Below, in pieces: positions 16,263 to 25,595 of a DNA stretch of 64,000 nucleotides; position 1 is the first letter of the stretch; each line of letters begins with the position of its first letter. The notes beneath the pieces were generated by a model. The model had not been told where the DNA came from and did not search any database. It saw only the letters and a program-made list of their open reading frames with translations. The stretch comes from Bernardetia sp. MNP-M8 (GTDB lineage Bacteria > Bacteroidota > Bacteroidia > Cytophagales > Bernardetiaceae): contig NZ_CP147012.1 in the NCBI RefSeq assembly GCF_037126285.1, forward strand, positions 3,680,676 through 3,744,675, given 5' to 3'. The translations under genes were made by a program, and so were the position numbers.

Positions 16263-18443
16263 TTATTTTTTTTGAATTAAAAACTGCATTCTTACCCACA
16301 ACAAACGCCCTGCAAGTGTTGGAATAAAACTTTCGTCTTTATAATTGAATAGATTATCTGCCCCGATTTGCAGATTGAGTTTTTGTTTTAAAAATTGTTT
16401 TCCTGTTGAAATATTAACTGTTGTATAGCCGTCGACGTATTCATTTGGCGCATCTAAAATCAAATTTCCATTTCGGTCACCAAAACCGTATTTGCTTCTA
16501 TAAATGGCTCTGATATTTGCCGAAAAACCATGTTTTGAATTTTGATAAAATAATTTTGCATTTGCCATGTGGTTGCTTCTTCCCATCAGTCCACCATAAT
16601 CTGATTTTGAAAGACGCTTTGTTTCTAATGTTTCAGGGTTTCTAGCAAAATAATTTCCGTTTTTTATTTCCTCCAAAACCGTTTTGTCTTTGGCTTCTAA
16701 GTATTGATAACCTGCCGAAAAAGTAAGAGAAGAACTAGAGTTTGAAGAAGGAGAAAGAATTGAATAATTCAGTTCTGTTTCCATTCCTTGCGTAAAAATG
16801 CTATTGAGATTTGTATAGCTAAATAAATTCTGTCCATTTGTTTTGCGAGCCACCACTTGGGTTTCTATCAAATTATCGACATCATTTCTGAAAAAATTAG
16901 CTTTCAAAAGTAATTTTGCTGTTGGCGTATATTTTATTCCAAGATTATAAGAAACAGAACTTTCAGCTTTTATTTCTTGAATATCATCAGGATTTAATAC
17001 AACTTCTGCTATTTGCCCTGCTTGCTGTAAATCTGCAACGCCTTGTTTTATTTCTTCTGTTCCAAAAACAGAATAACCCACCACATTATTTGTAAAATTG
17101 AGATAAAGTTGTCTAAAATCAGGTGTTTTGAAACCCATTCCTGCCGAAGCTGTCAGACGAATTTTGGGCGAAATTTGATAATAAGAGGCTATTTTCGGAC
17201 TTAATTGATTACCATAAATAGAATGTGAATCAAATCTAGCTCCCAACGTAATATTAGATTTATCACTAATAAAAAACTCATGTTGAGCAAAAATATAGTT
17301 GGTTTGAAGGCGTTTTTTATCGGTGTAACGAGTAGAACTTACCGATTCATTGACGCTTCCAATTCCTGCCGTAAGAAAATGCTTTTCATTGAAGGAATAA
17401 ACACTTTGAAATTCTGGACGGAAAAAAGTTTGGTCAAAAAATGTTTCATCATAGACAGAATTATCATTCTCATAAAGAAGTTTTGAATCTGTTTTGTACT
17501 TTGAATAATAAAATCTAAAATAGGTGCGCCATTTTTGTGTAATTCTCCAATCCAAATTGGTCAAGACATTGTAATCATTAACTTTTCCATCACCCGAAAC
17601 TTGTTCCTCTCCTACTTCTGTGCTTGCACCAAATCTTGATTTTTGATTTTCTTCAAAATACCTTCCCGAAACAGAAAGATTTATTTTATCTGTAAAACGA
17701 TAAGAAATTTTACTTTGAAAAGTGTAATTATCAAATGGTTCAACAGTTTTTCCATAACTATTTGGTGTAAAATCATATCCATTACTTCCATAGCGATTAG
17801 CAAAAGCTGTAATGGCTAATTTGTCTTTTTTGGTCTGAAAGGAAAGAGTCAAATCGCTGGTTTGATTTGTTCCATAACGAGCCGAAATGCTCCCTTCTGT
17901 ACCTTTCGGATTTTTTGTGATTATATTAATAACTCCTGCCAACGCCTCTGAGCCATACAAACTAGAACTTGCTCCTTTAATGATTTCGATGCGTTCGATA
18001 TTTCCTACTGCAATGCGTGAAAGCTCCAAAGTTCCTGCTGTTCGTCCGATGATTGGTTCGCCATCAATCAAAATAAGTGTATAATCTGGGTCAAAACCTT
18101 GCAATTGAATTCCTTGTCCGTGTTCTTGAATAAGTGTAAGTCCTGTTTGTTCTTGCAAAACATCACTCAATCGCAAACTTCCCATTTGTGAGATTTGTTC
18201 TTTATCAATGATTGTCATGGGAATAGGAATTTCTGAAAGCAGTTTTTCACTACGAGTAGCTGTTATGACAACCTGCTCCAAGTCTTCTGTTTTGATGTTT
18301 TCCTCATTGTTTTTTGCATTATTTTCTAAAGTATCTGCCTCTATTTTTAACTGCTTTTTATTATTTTTTTGAGCATACAAATTATGTGTAAAAAATGTTA
18401 AAATAATTAAATATAAAAGAATGTAAAGAGTAAATTTTTTCAT
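16263..18443 (-). CDS. TonB-dependent outer-membrane receptor (haem type)
   Basis: A 726-residue active importer of the outer membrane. A signal peptide (ILTFFTHNLYAQ) is followed by a TonB box-like stretch (EQVVITATRSEKLLSEIPI) and the plug domain (LRLSDVLQEQTGLTLIQEHG, then IERIEIIKGASSSLYGSEAL, then AGVINIITKNP). The remainder is a 22-strand barrel ending in WVRMQFLIQKK with the usual terminal aromatic strand. The linkage to HmuY makes it the likely HmuR counterpart, energised by TonB/ExbBD encoded elsewhere. It is the first gene of the operon; its promoter sits in a symmetric, probably iron-controlled, divergent region. Confidence 0.9.
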   Translation of the reverse strand: MKKFTLYILLYLIILTFFTHNLYAQKNNKKQLKIEADTLENNAKNNEENIKTEDLEQVVITATRSEKLLSEIPIPMTIIDKEQISQMGSLRLSDVLQEQTGLTLIQEHGQGIQLQGFDPDYTLILIDGEPIIGRTAGTLELSRIAVGNIERIEIIKGASSSLYGSEALAGVINIITKNPKGTEGSISARYGTNQTSDLTLSFQTKKDKLAITAFANRYGSNGYDFTPNSYGKTVEPFDNYTFQSKISYRFTDKINLSVSGRYFEENQKSRFGASTEVGEEQVSGDGKVNDYNVLTNLDWRITQKWRTYFRFYYSKYKTDSKLLYENDNSVYDETFFDQTFFRPEFQSVYSFNEKHFLTAGIGSVNESVSSTRYTDKKRLQTNYIFAQHEFFISDKSNITLGARFDSHSIYGNQLSPKIASYYQISPKIRLTASAGMGFKTPDFRQLYLNFTNNVVGYSVFGTEEIKQGVADLQQAGQIAEVVLNPDDIQEIKAESSVSYNLGIKYTPTAKLLLKANFFRNDVDNLIETQVVARKTNGQNLFSYTNLNSIFTQGMETELNYSILSPSSNSSSSLTFSAGYQYLEAKDKTVLEEIKNGNYFARNPETLETKRLSKSDYGGLMGRSNHMANAKLFYQNSKHGFSANIRAIYRSKYGFGDRNGNLILDAPNEYVDGYTTVNISTGKQFLKQKLNLQIGADNLFNYKDESFIPTLAGRLLWVRMQFLIQKK

Positions 18444-18582
18444 GGCTATTGAAAAATATCAGTAGTAGTTTATAGTTGTGAAAACATATCAGTAAGATTT
18501 GTTTTTTCTAGCAAACCTGAGCAAAATAGGATAAAGTCTTGGTATACAGAACTGTAATTGCCTTTAAAGACTTTTAGAGCAC

Positions 18583-18692
18583 TTTTGATGATGCAAAATT
18601 AAAGCTATTTAGACTAATTCCAAATAAAAAACGAAAAATTTAGTAAAATAATTTTTATTTAATCTAAATAAGGATAAATTTGCATCATCAAA
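18583..18692. promoter_or_regulatory. Mirror-symmetric divergent promoter/operator (probably Fur-controlled)
   Basis: Each half holds a -7 box and an operator-like palindrome. Leftward, TAATTTTG (minus, 18601-18594) lies next to TATTTAGA-n5-TCCAAATA (18606-18626). Rightward, TAAATTTG (18675-18682) lies next to TTATTTAATCTAAATAA (18655-18671). The halves are imperfect reverse complements over about 33 bases, including a shared GATGATGCAAA flank. The left drives the haem receptor operon and the right the DUF6607 gene. A Fur-type regulator is a guess from the iron context; the palindromes and the boxes are directly visible. Confidence 0.65.
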
Positions 18693-18760
18693 CAGCAACT
18701 AATAGGGTTTGTTTGTATACTTAATCAGGTTTATTTATTTTATTTAAAAAAAATACTTTT

Positions 18761-19684
18761 ATGAAAAAGAAATCTCTCTTTTCGACGGTTCTGTTTTTAT
18801 GCTTATTTGCTTGTGGTCTTTTAGGAATGGCATTTATTTCTCCTTCTGATAATGACCCAAATCCGAAGGACAAACAGGCTATCAAATCTATGTGTGGATG
18901 TTATGAAATAAGTTTTGACTTTGCTGAAACGTTTGCATCAGATACAAACTACCAGTTTCATGACAATTATACGGCAAGTGCTTTGGAGTGGGTTGAGCTA
19001 GTGGAAGAAACACCTACTTTTGTATCGATGCAACATCTTTTGATTGCCAATGATACTATGATTATTAAGCATTGGCGACAAGATTGGAGCTATGAAAATA
19101 CAGATTTTTATATGTATGATAAGGATAATCAGTGGAAATTTGTCAAAAAACCAAAGTCAGAAGTAGCTGGACAATGGACACAGAAAGTATTTCAGGTAGA
19201 TGACAGTCCACGTTATGAAGGTTCTGCAAGTTGGGTGCATGTAGATGGTCGTCAGTATTGGGAAAACACGACGGATAGTCCACTTCCTAGAAGAGAATAT
19301 ACAAAGCGCAAAGATTATAATGTAATGACTCGTACTAATCGCCATGAAATTACAAATGAAGGCTGGTTGCACGAGCAAGATAATGACAAAGTTTTGCGTC
19401 AAGATGATAAAGCAGATTTTAAGATTGCTAGTGAAAAAGGAATCAATATCTATAAAAAAGTAGATGATTCTCGTTGTAAATCTGCTCAAGGTTGGTGGAA
19501 AGAAAACAAAGATTTTTGGGCTGTTGCTAGAGCAGAATGGAATGCTGTTTTTGCTAAAAATAAAGACTTAAAACTAAAAGGTGTGGTTGATAAAAAACCA
19601 TTATTTATGCATCTTTTCCCTTTAGAAAAAACACAGACAGACAAGATAAAGCCTATCATTTCAGAGTTTGTAGAAAAGAGATAA
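18761..19684 (+). CDS. DUF6607-family secreted protein
   Basis: A 307-residue exported protein with a signal peptide (FLCLFACGLLGMAFIS; the Cys lies inside the hydrophobic core, so a lipobox is doubtful). The rest matches the DUF6607 family: MCGCYEISFDFAETF at the mature start, IKHWRQDWSYENTDFYMYD, KWFVKK-type strands, and WKENKDFWAVARAEWNAVF near the C-terminus. The function is unknown. It is transcribed away from a HmuY-type haem locus across a shared symmetric promoter, which argues for co-regulation and a role in haem or iron handling. Confidence 0.75.
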   Translation: MKKKSLFSTVLFLCLFACGLLGMAFISPSDNDPNPKDKQAIKSMCGCYEISFDFAETFASDTNYQFHDNYTASALEWVELVEETPTFVSMQHLLIANDTMIIKHWRQDWSYENTDFYMYDKDNQWKFVKKPKSEVAGQWTQKVFQVDDSPRYEGSASWVHVDGRQYWENTTDSPLPRREYTKRKDYNVMTRTNRHEITNEGWLHEQDNDKVLRQDDKADFKIASEKGINIYKKVDDSRCKSAQGWWKENKDFWAVARAEWNAVFAKNKDLKLKGVVDKKPLFMHLFPLEKTQTDKIKPIISEFVEKR

Positions 19685-19716
19685 CATCAAACAATTACGC
19701 TACTCATAGTATTTAT

Positions 19717-19748
19717 AAAACCTATTTCATTTGATGGAATAGGTTTTT
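19717..19748 (+). terminator. Terminator after the DUF6607 gene
   Basis: The stem AAAACCTATT / AATAGGTTTT, with an eleven-base gap and a T run, lies 33 bases past the stop codon. The rest of the gap up to 20170 is A/T-rich and shows no further gene or clear signal. Confidence 0.75.
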
Positions 19749-20170
19749 ATGTTTTTGAATGTTTTTTGACTAAACAATGAATAGGCGAGTATTTTACTTT
19801 TTCTTTTGAATAAAAATATGTACTTTAAAACCTAGTTATCAAAAAGATAGCAAGATTTGATGAATTTTGAGTAAAATTAAATAAATCAAAAAAAAAACTG
19901 ATATATAGATTTTATTTCTGTTAATTTTTGTTTAGTTTCGCTATTGATAATCTAACTTTCATTGTATGAATTATATAGTGATAGGTCTTATAATGAGTAT
20001 ATATAGTGTTTTGTCGAAAAAATATTGAATTTTATCAGATTTATTGACATCTTTGATAAAAGATAGAGTATTTGATACTATATTAAAGTATATTTGAATT
20101 ATGTAGAGTAAAATCAGGTTAATTTTTGCTTTTACTTTGTTTTTAAAAAATTATATTTAATTTCAAGCGT

Positions 20171-20728
20171 ATGGATAACGATTTCGTCATATATGATTTT
20201 TACGACCAGATGCGTAAACATCAAACGTTACTAGCTTTTCAAGGAGTAGTTTCTCAAGATTTGCTCTCTCGTTTGGCGAGTAGTTTAAAGCGCAAGAGTT
20301 CGCAAGAAGACCCTAATATTGGACGCAAAATATTTGCAATTTTCATTGAGCTTTCTCAAAATGTCAGTCTTCATTCTATAGAAAAATCATACTCTATAAA
20401 AGAAGATAAACCTATTGGTGTAGGTTATCTTTTGGTAAGTGAAGCTGATGATCATTTTTTAATTTCTTCCTCTAATCTAATCGAAAATTCTATACTAGAC
20501 CACGTAATGGAACGTTGTCAATATATTAATTCTTTAGATGATGATGAATTAAAAACGTATTATAAAGAACAACGTCGTGCACCTCAACGTGCGAACAAAC
20601 CAGGCGCTAACATTGGTTTAATCGATATGGTTCGCAAATCCAATAACCCTTTAATTGGAGAAGCTTATCCTCATCCTGATTATCCAAGCCAGTCATTTTT
20701 AACTATTACTGTCAGATTAGATAAATAA
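20171..20728 (+). CDS. siaB: SiaB-family GHKL-like protein kinase
   Basis: A 185-residue protein of the SiaB family (DUF6272), which in Pseudomonas phosphorylates the threonine of SiaC. The GHKL-type ATP site is visible: FAIFIELSQNVSLHS supplies the N-box (ExxxN) and PGANIGLIDMVRKS the G-box glycines. No phosphoacceptor His or membrane segment is present, so it is cytosolic and acts on a partner protein. The SiaC-like gene starts 24 bases downstream, which makes the pair a two-gene operon. No PP2C phosphatase (SiaA) or diguanylate cyclase (SiaD) is adjacent. Confidence 0.82.
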   Translation: MDNDFVIYDFYDQMRKHQTLLAFQGVVSQDLLSRLASSLKRKSSQEDPNIGRKIFAIFIELSQNVSLHSIEKSYSIKEDKPIGVGYLLVSEADDHFLISSSNLIENSILDHVMERCQYINSLDDDELKTYYKEQRRAPQRANKPGANIGLIDMVRKSNNPLIGEAYPHPDYPSQSFLTITVRLDK

Positions 20729-20752
20729 ACTTTAAAAAAAATATAAATTCGT

Positions 20753-21130
20753 ATGGAAAACTTCCAAATCGAAGGTGAAAACTACATCCCTACTGTTAAT
20801 TTTAATCCTGAAGAAGGAGTTTTAGAAATCTCTGGTGAATCATACCATGAATACACTATTGAATTTTTTCAACCTATTTTTGAATGGCTCAATAAATATC
20901 TAGAAGAAGAGGGTAGAACTTTTACATTCAATTTTAGAATGACGTATTTTAATACCTCTTCTTCTCGTCGTTTCTTAGAGATTTTTGACTTACTTGAAGA
21001 CTATAATAAGTCTAAGGGTGGCAATGTTACTGTCAATTGGTACTATGAGAAAGATGATGTTGATATGCTTGAAAGTGGAGAAGAGTATGCCGAAGATGTT
21101 GATATAGGTTTTAATCTGATTGCTTATTAA
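20753..21130 (+). CDS. siaC: SiaC-family regulatory phosphoprotein (DUF1987)
   Basis: A 125-residue DUF1987 protein with a small STAS-like alpha/beta fold. The motif FRMTYFNTSSSRRFLEIF contains Thr68, at the same position as the reported phosphorylated Thr68 of Pseudomonas SiaC. EYTIEFFQPIFEWLNKYL and NVTVNWYYEKDDVDMLESGE are further family features. The unphosphorylated form is expected to bind an effector enzyme, and phosphorylation by SiaB releases it; the effector in this organism is not in the window. Co-transcribed with siaB. Confidence 0.82.
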   Translation: MENFQIEGENYIPTVNFNPEEGVLEISGESYHEYTIEFFQPIFEWLNKYLEEEGRTFTFNFRMTYFNTSSSRRFLEIFDLLEDYNKSKGGNVTVNWYYEKDDVDMLESGEEYAEDVDIGFNLIAY

Positions 21131-21205
21131 AAGCAGGTTTTAGCTAATAACTAAAAACTGATTCTTATTTATTTCATTTCAGAGACTTTTTAGTAAGTAT
21201 TAAAA

Positions 21206-21248
21206 AAATTAGCCTCCTAGAATTTAATTTTCTAAGAAGGCTAATTTT
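21206..21248 (+). terminator. Terminator after the siaBC operon
   Basis: AAAATTAGCCTCCTAGAA pairs with TTCTAAGAAGGCTAATTTT with one mismatch and is followed by T-rich sequence. Confidence 0.75.
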
Positions 21249-21332
21249 GTTATTTTTCTTTTTGAAAAGCTCTTTATGAATTTGGATGAAAATAGGTGTT
21301 TTTATCTACTATTAGAGAAAATAATATATTTT

Positions 21333-21404
21333 CAGTGAGACAGTAACAACAGCAAAAAAGAAGCATTTTACAATACACCTATCTCTATTGTTGGTATCTC
21401 ACTG
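21333..21404. repeat. Imperfect 20-bp inverted repeat
   Basis: The arms at 21333-21352 (CAGTGAGACAGTAACAACAG) and 21385-21404 match in inverse at 16 of 20 positions. No open frame lies within. It could be the ends of a decayed small element. Together with an unexplained GC-richer stretch at 21497-21545 it occupies the gap between siaC and the next gene. Confidence 0.4.
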
Positions 21405-21570
21405 ACAATTTTCAACTCCATTCAAAAATTACTTGATAAATGAAATGGCATTGATAATCAGTTAATATAACTTTAAGTTATCTGAAAATATGTGTGTTCA
21501 GTTCGGAGCACGACATAGTCCTCAGCGAAGCTAAACGATTTCAAGCAGTACATTTTTTATTGTACGCTTT

Positions 21571-22917
21571 TTATTGTACGCTAATTACAAGTTCTACTCG
21601 TGGTGATTTTGGGGGAAGTTGTGTTAGAATCAAATTTTCTTTTTCTTGATTATTTTCTTTTTGATTCTCATTTATAGGTAGAGACTCTTTCAAAACAGCA
21701 TCGTCAAGTTTTTCGCTCATTCCATAGACGATATAATGAAATTTACTTTTGTCATCTACTCGTCTTTTTAAGTATTTGAAAACCTGTTTTGTACGCTTTG
21801 CTGACATATAAAGACGTTTTTGTGCGTCGTTATCTAAACTATTTTCCTTTTTGCTTTCCTTATTATCTGAATAGGTTCTTCCAAAAATTTCTATTATTAA
21901 ATTGGCATCATTATTTAGAAATAGAGCAATCTCTTTTAATTTGTTTTTCTGTTCTCTAGTTAGTTTTTTAGCATTTTTGCCATCAAAAAGGACAAAATGA
22001 GTTATAATTGTTTTTTTATTTTCTTTTTCAATAGTTGATATGCTGCTTGCTTGTGAATAATAGGTATTTCCTGTACTTTGCTTTGCATAAAGTTTATCTA
22101 TATATTCCCAAGATCCATGAGAAAAACTCTCTTCTATTTTATCAAAAATAGGTTTGAATTTATCCATCGGATTTAACTGCGAAGAGACATATTGGGTAGG
22201 AAGAATTGGCTCAACTTCCTTTACCGTAATTTTTTCTAAACTATCAAGAGCTTCTATGCTTCCTTTATTGATTGTATAATCTACCAATTCTTTCAATACC
22301 TCAAATCTATCTCTGTCGTAGTTGTGAAAAGCTGCTGAATCATAATAACTGAGTAGTTGCTGAGAGCGAGTTTCAAAAAAGTTGTGTTGTCCTATCTGTG
22401 TATCTAAAAGTAAAATAGGTTCGAAAACAATCTCACGATTAAGTTCATAAATAAATGTTTGTGGAGGAATAAAGATAACGATTACATAAGGGCGAAAATC
22501 TTTTACTTGAACACTAATTTCGTAACGCTCATCAGGAAGTAGAAATATAAAATAGTTTCCAGTTAAGGTATCAGGTGAGAAAACTCTCAATTGTTCTTCT
22601 TGTGTACGAAGGTTTTTGACAGTTAGATTTATTTCTAGTTTTTCTTTTTTAGTATTATTTTTTGCTTGAGGATTTTTGTAATGATATGCAAATAATTTTC
22701 CTTTTACAATAGTAGAAGTAGGAGCAAGAAGATGCGTATTTAAAGTAGTTGTAGGAGAATCAAAATCTTGTGCAAAGGAATTATTTACTCCTATACTAAC
22801 TATACTAATTAGTAAAATAGACAAAAAAACAATCAAAGTTTTGTCTTTGCTCTTAGATAGATAAAATGAATTTGTAGTGTGTTGTTTTTTTTGTTTTCTC
22901 ATTTTTTTATTTCTCAT
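21571..22917 (-). CDS. OmpA-like C-terminal domain protein
   Basis: A 448-residue envelope protein with a basic N-terminus and a membrane signal (LIVFLSILLISIVSIGVNNSFAQ). Residues 60-170 look like a beta-sandwich (KGKLFAYHYKNPQAKN, ISVQVKDFRPYVIVIF). The C-terminal 130 residues follow the OmpA/MotB pattern: KKLTREQKNKLKEIALFLN, then LIIEIFGRTYSDN in place of the usual GHTD, then RTKQVFKYLKRRV and the final strand PRVELVISVQ. OmpA domains bind peptidoglycan; the changed GHTD motif makes binding uncertain. Confidence 0.6.
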   Translation of the reverse strand: MRNKKMRKQKKQHTTNSFYLSKSKDKTLIVFLSILLISIVSIGVNNSFAQDFDSPTTTLNTHLLAPTSTIVKGKLFAYHYKNPQAKNNTKKEKLEINLTVKNLRTQEEQLRVFSPDTLTGNYFIFLLPDERYEISVQVKDFRPYVIVIFIPPQTFIYELNREIVFEPILLLDTQIGQHNFFETRSQQLLSYYDSAAFHNYDRDRFEVLKELVDYTINKGSIEALDSLEKITVKEVEPILPTQYVSSQLNPMDKFKPIFDKIEESFSHGSWEYIDKLYAKQSTGNTYYSQASSISTIEKENKKTIITHFVLFDGKNAKKLTREQKNKLKEIALFLNNDANLIIEIFGRTYSDNKESKKENSLDNDAQKRLYMSAKRTKQVFKYLKRRVDDKSKFHYIVYGMSEKLDDAVLKESLPINENQKENNQEKENLILTQLPPKSPRVELVISVQ

Positions 22918-23048
22918 CTCTTCTTTCTGCGTGCTAATTTATAGAACTAAATAATTTTATTTGTTTCTCAAAAATATCTTTTAACTATTTTCGCTTAAAA
23001 TTCATCTTGATATAGGAGAAATATAGCAATTTATAAAAAATAAACAAA

Positions 23049-23087
23049 AACCGAACCTCTCATACTAATAAAATGAGAAATTCGGTT
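23049..23087 (-). terminator. Terminator after the beta-propeller gene
   Basis: On the minus strand AACCGAATTTCTCAT pairs with ATGAGAGGTTCGGTT (mismatched in the middle) and is followed by TTTTTG. It lies 43 bases past the stop codon of the propeller gene. Confidence 0.7.
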
Positions 23088-23129
23088 AATCTATTTTTTT
23101 TGACGACAAAATAAATTCTAGTTTACTAT

Positions 23130-24401
23130 CTATTTTCCGTCAGCAGATACTTTTAAGATAAGCATATCTACATTTTTTGTGTCCATATTTTCATTGGTAT
23201 AACCAGCTAAAATAAAGCTTCCATCGTCTGCAATTGCTCCAGCTTTGGCTACTTGATCTTTTTCTCCTCCTAATGTTCTTGTCCAAATTTCTGTTCCTTT
23301 TGAGTCTAATTTATTAATCATTATCTCATTAGAAAGAACACTTACATTATTACCATATTCATCAGCTTTATAAATGTCAGTATAACCAATCAGAATAATT
23401 TCAGAATTATCAGTAACCAAAATATCGAAGGCTTCATCTGTACTTAATCCACCAAAGTTTTTATCCCAAAGTTTTTTTCCATTTTTATCAGCACAAACAA
23501 TCCAAGCATCGTGACTTCCTTCTGCATAAGTATACGAATAACCAGCAATTAAGATATTTCCAGAAGGCATTACTTTTACTACATTTGCCATTTCATTATC
23601 TCCACCACCGTATGTTTTTTCCCATTTCTTATTTCCATTTTTATCTACGTGGATTAAAAGCATATCCCATTTTGTCATCATTTCTCCCTCTACATGACCA
23701 GCAATCAAATATCCACCTTCTGTTTTGGCTAAAGAGTGTCCTTGTTCGCTACTTTTTCCTCCAAAACTTTTTTTCCAAATCGTTTCTCCTTTATCATCAA
23801 TTTCTAAAAGCATAATATCGCTTTTTCCTGTTTCAATAGGAATACTATTCATCAAAATCATATAATTTCCTTCATCAGTAGCAACAATACTATAAATTTC
23901 GTCTATGCTTTGATTAGAGCCAAATGTTTTGTCCCAAATACGAATTCCTTTTGAATCTGTACGAACTATCCAACCATCTTTTATATCCGAACCAGCACCA
24001 TACGAATCTGAATAACCTGCAAAAATAAAACCTCCATCAGATGTTTCTAAACCTGCATATCCTTCTTCGCTTTCTTCTGCGCCATAGTTTTTATTCCAAA
24101 TAATATTTCCACTTGCATCTACTTTTATTGCACTCATATTCATATCACCAGCACCATACGAATCTGTACGCCCTAAAAGTATAAAATTTCCATCCTTACA
24201 TTTGATTATACTATTTGCAGCATCAAAACCTTTGTCTCCTACTGATTTGTAAGCAAGTTTGTTGGTTTTATTGTAGGAGTCTATTTCTAATGTAGTAGTA
24301 ACAGGATCAATATTTTTTGTAGGATTTAAGAAAGGAGCAGAAAATGAAACAGTAGAACTGATAGATAAGGCTGCTGCAATACAGAAAGTTAAGATTTTCA
24401 T
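23130..24401 (-). CDS. Secreted beta-propeller repeat protein
   Basis: A 423-residue exported protein (signal peptide ILTFCIAAALSISSTVSFSA) built from seven or so blades of about 50 residues. A typical blade reads DGGFIFAGYSDSYGAGSD, then GWIVRTDSKGIRIWDKTFG, and recurs as GGYLIAGHVEGEM/KWEKTYGGGDNE, GNILIAGYSYTYAEG/KLWDKNFGG and SFILAGYTNENMD. Such propellers are common on the surface of Bacteroidota; the binding partner is unknown. No type IX secretion C-terminal domain is visible. The last blade is closed by the C-terminal MLILKVSADGK. Confidence 0.72.
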   Translation of the reverse strand: MKILTFCIAAALSISSTVSFSAPFLNPTKNIDPVTTTLEIDSYNKTNKLAYKSVGDKGFDAANSIIKCKDGNFILLGRTDSYGAGDMNMSAIKVDASGNIIWNKNYGAEESEEGYAGLETSDGGFIFAGYSDSYGAGSDIKDGWIVRTDSKGIRIWDKTFGSNQSIDEIYSIVATDEGNYMILMNSIPIETGKSDIMLLEIDDKGETIWKKSFGGKSSEQGHSLAKTEGGYLIAGHVEGEMMTKWDMLLIHVDKNGNKKWEKTYGGGDNEMANVVKVMPSGNILIAGYSYTYAEGSHDAWIVCADKNGKKLWDKNFGGLSTDEAFDILVTDNSEIILIGYTDIYKADEYGNNVSVLSNEIMINKLDSKGTEIWTRTLGGEKDQVAKAGAIADDGSFILAGYTNENMDTKNVDMLILKVSADGK

Positions 24402-24770
24402 ACGCTAAGGCTATATTTTATTTTATAGATAAAGTTAAAGGCAAATGGTAAAGGCGATGTTGTATTTAGACTCTAAATTATGATGCTATTTGATTAACTA
24501 AGCAAAAAGTCTTAAAAAAATAGTCATTCATTGTTTGTATTCGCACTTATTTAGCAATTTTGCAATAAGTGTGCCTACTTCTAAGGCAAAATAATACAAA
24601 ATATGCCATAAATACAGAGGAAGAATTAAATATAGTCTTATTTTGTTGATAAATCTTTTTAAAAGATAATTTATTAGTTAAATTATTCAATAAAATAGAT
24701 TTTGAAAAACTTTAAAAGTCTTTTAAATCATTTCCAACACTTTTACAATTTCTTTTTCTACTGTAATTTA
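24402..24770. other. Gap without a gene, 369 bp
   Basis: It holds one hairpin-capable repeat (GCACTTATT near 24545 facing AATAAGTGTGC near 24564) and otherwise A/T-rich sequence. I see no open frame, RNA gene or clear promoter box. Confidence 0.6.
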
Positions 24771-25463
24771 TTACTTATTTAAGTTGATTTTCTGTTGTGT
24801 TGGTGTTTCTATATTTCCATCTCTTAGACGGATTACTCGTTCTGTTTTTGCAGCAATATCATCTTCATGAGTTACAATGACGATAGTTTTGCCACTTTCA
24901 TGTACTTGTTTGAAAAGTTCCATTACTTCATAAGAGGTAGTTGTGTCTAATGCTCCTGTTGGTTCATCTGCCAAAATTACTTTTGGGTCTGTAATTAAAG
25001 CTCTAGCAATAGCAACACGCTGTTTTTGTCCCCCTGAAAGTTCAGAAGGCAAATGATGCGCCCATTGACGTAGCCCAACACGTTCTAAGTATTCTTCTGC
25101 CAGAATCTGTCTTTCTTTACGTCCTACTTGTTGATAATAAAGTGGTAGAGCCACATTTTCGGCTGCTGTTTTGAAAGAAAGTAAATTAAAAGATTGAAAA
25201 ACAAAACCTAAAAATTTATTACGATAAATGGCTGCTTGTTTTTCAGAAAGATTTTTTATTAATACTTTATCTAACCAATATTCTCCTTTATCATAGTTAT
25301 CTAGCATTCCCAAAATATTTAGTAGCGTAGATTTTCCAGAACCTGAAGAACCCATTATCGAAACAAGTTCGCCTTCATTGATAGTCATATCAATTCCTTT
25401 TAAAACATGCATACTTTGGGCTGTCGTATGGTAGGATTTGTGAATGTTTTGTAGAGAAAGCAT
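24771..25463 (-). CDS. ABC transporter ATP-binding protein (LolD/MacB type)
   Basis: A 230-residue ATPase of the LolD/MacB/FtsE group. Walker A is GSSGSGKST near residue 37, the Q-loop lies in VFQSFNLL, the signature is [15 protein letters not shown], Walker [13 protein letters not shown] and the H-loop VTHEDD. It should energise a FtsX-like permease that extracts lipoproteins or exports small molecules. No permease gene adjoins it; the nearest one in the window is at 39575-40867. It may pair with one elsewhere. Confidence 0.9.
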   Translation of the reverse strand: MLSLQNIHKSYHTTAQSMHVLKGIDMTINEGELVSIMGSSGSGKSTLLNILGMLDNYDKGEYWLDKVLIKNLSEKQAAIYRNKFLGFVFQSFNLLSFKTAAENVALPLYYQQVGRKERQILAEEYLERVGLRQWAHHLPSELSGGQKQRVAIARALITDPKVILADEPTGALDTTTSYEVMELFKQVHESGKTIVIVTHEDDIAAKTERVIRLRDGNIETPTQQKINLNK

Positions 25464-25595
25464 AGTTTAATTATCAGTAGCTATTTATCAGTAAAAATAT
25501 AACCAAGTTTAATGATTTTTTTTCTCTTCTCTATTCATTTGAATCATTTTTAACGAAAAATTTGATTTTATTTCTATTTTTCATCATTATTTTTA

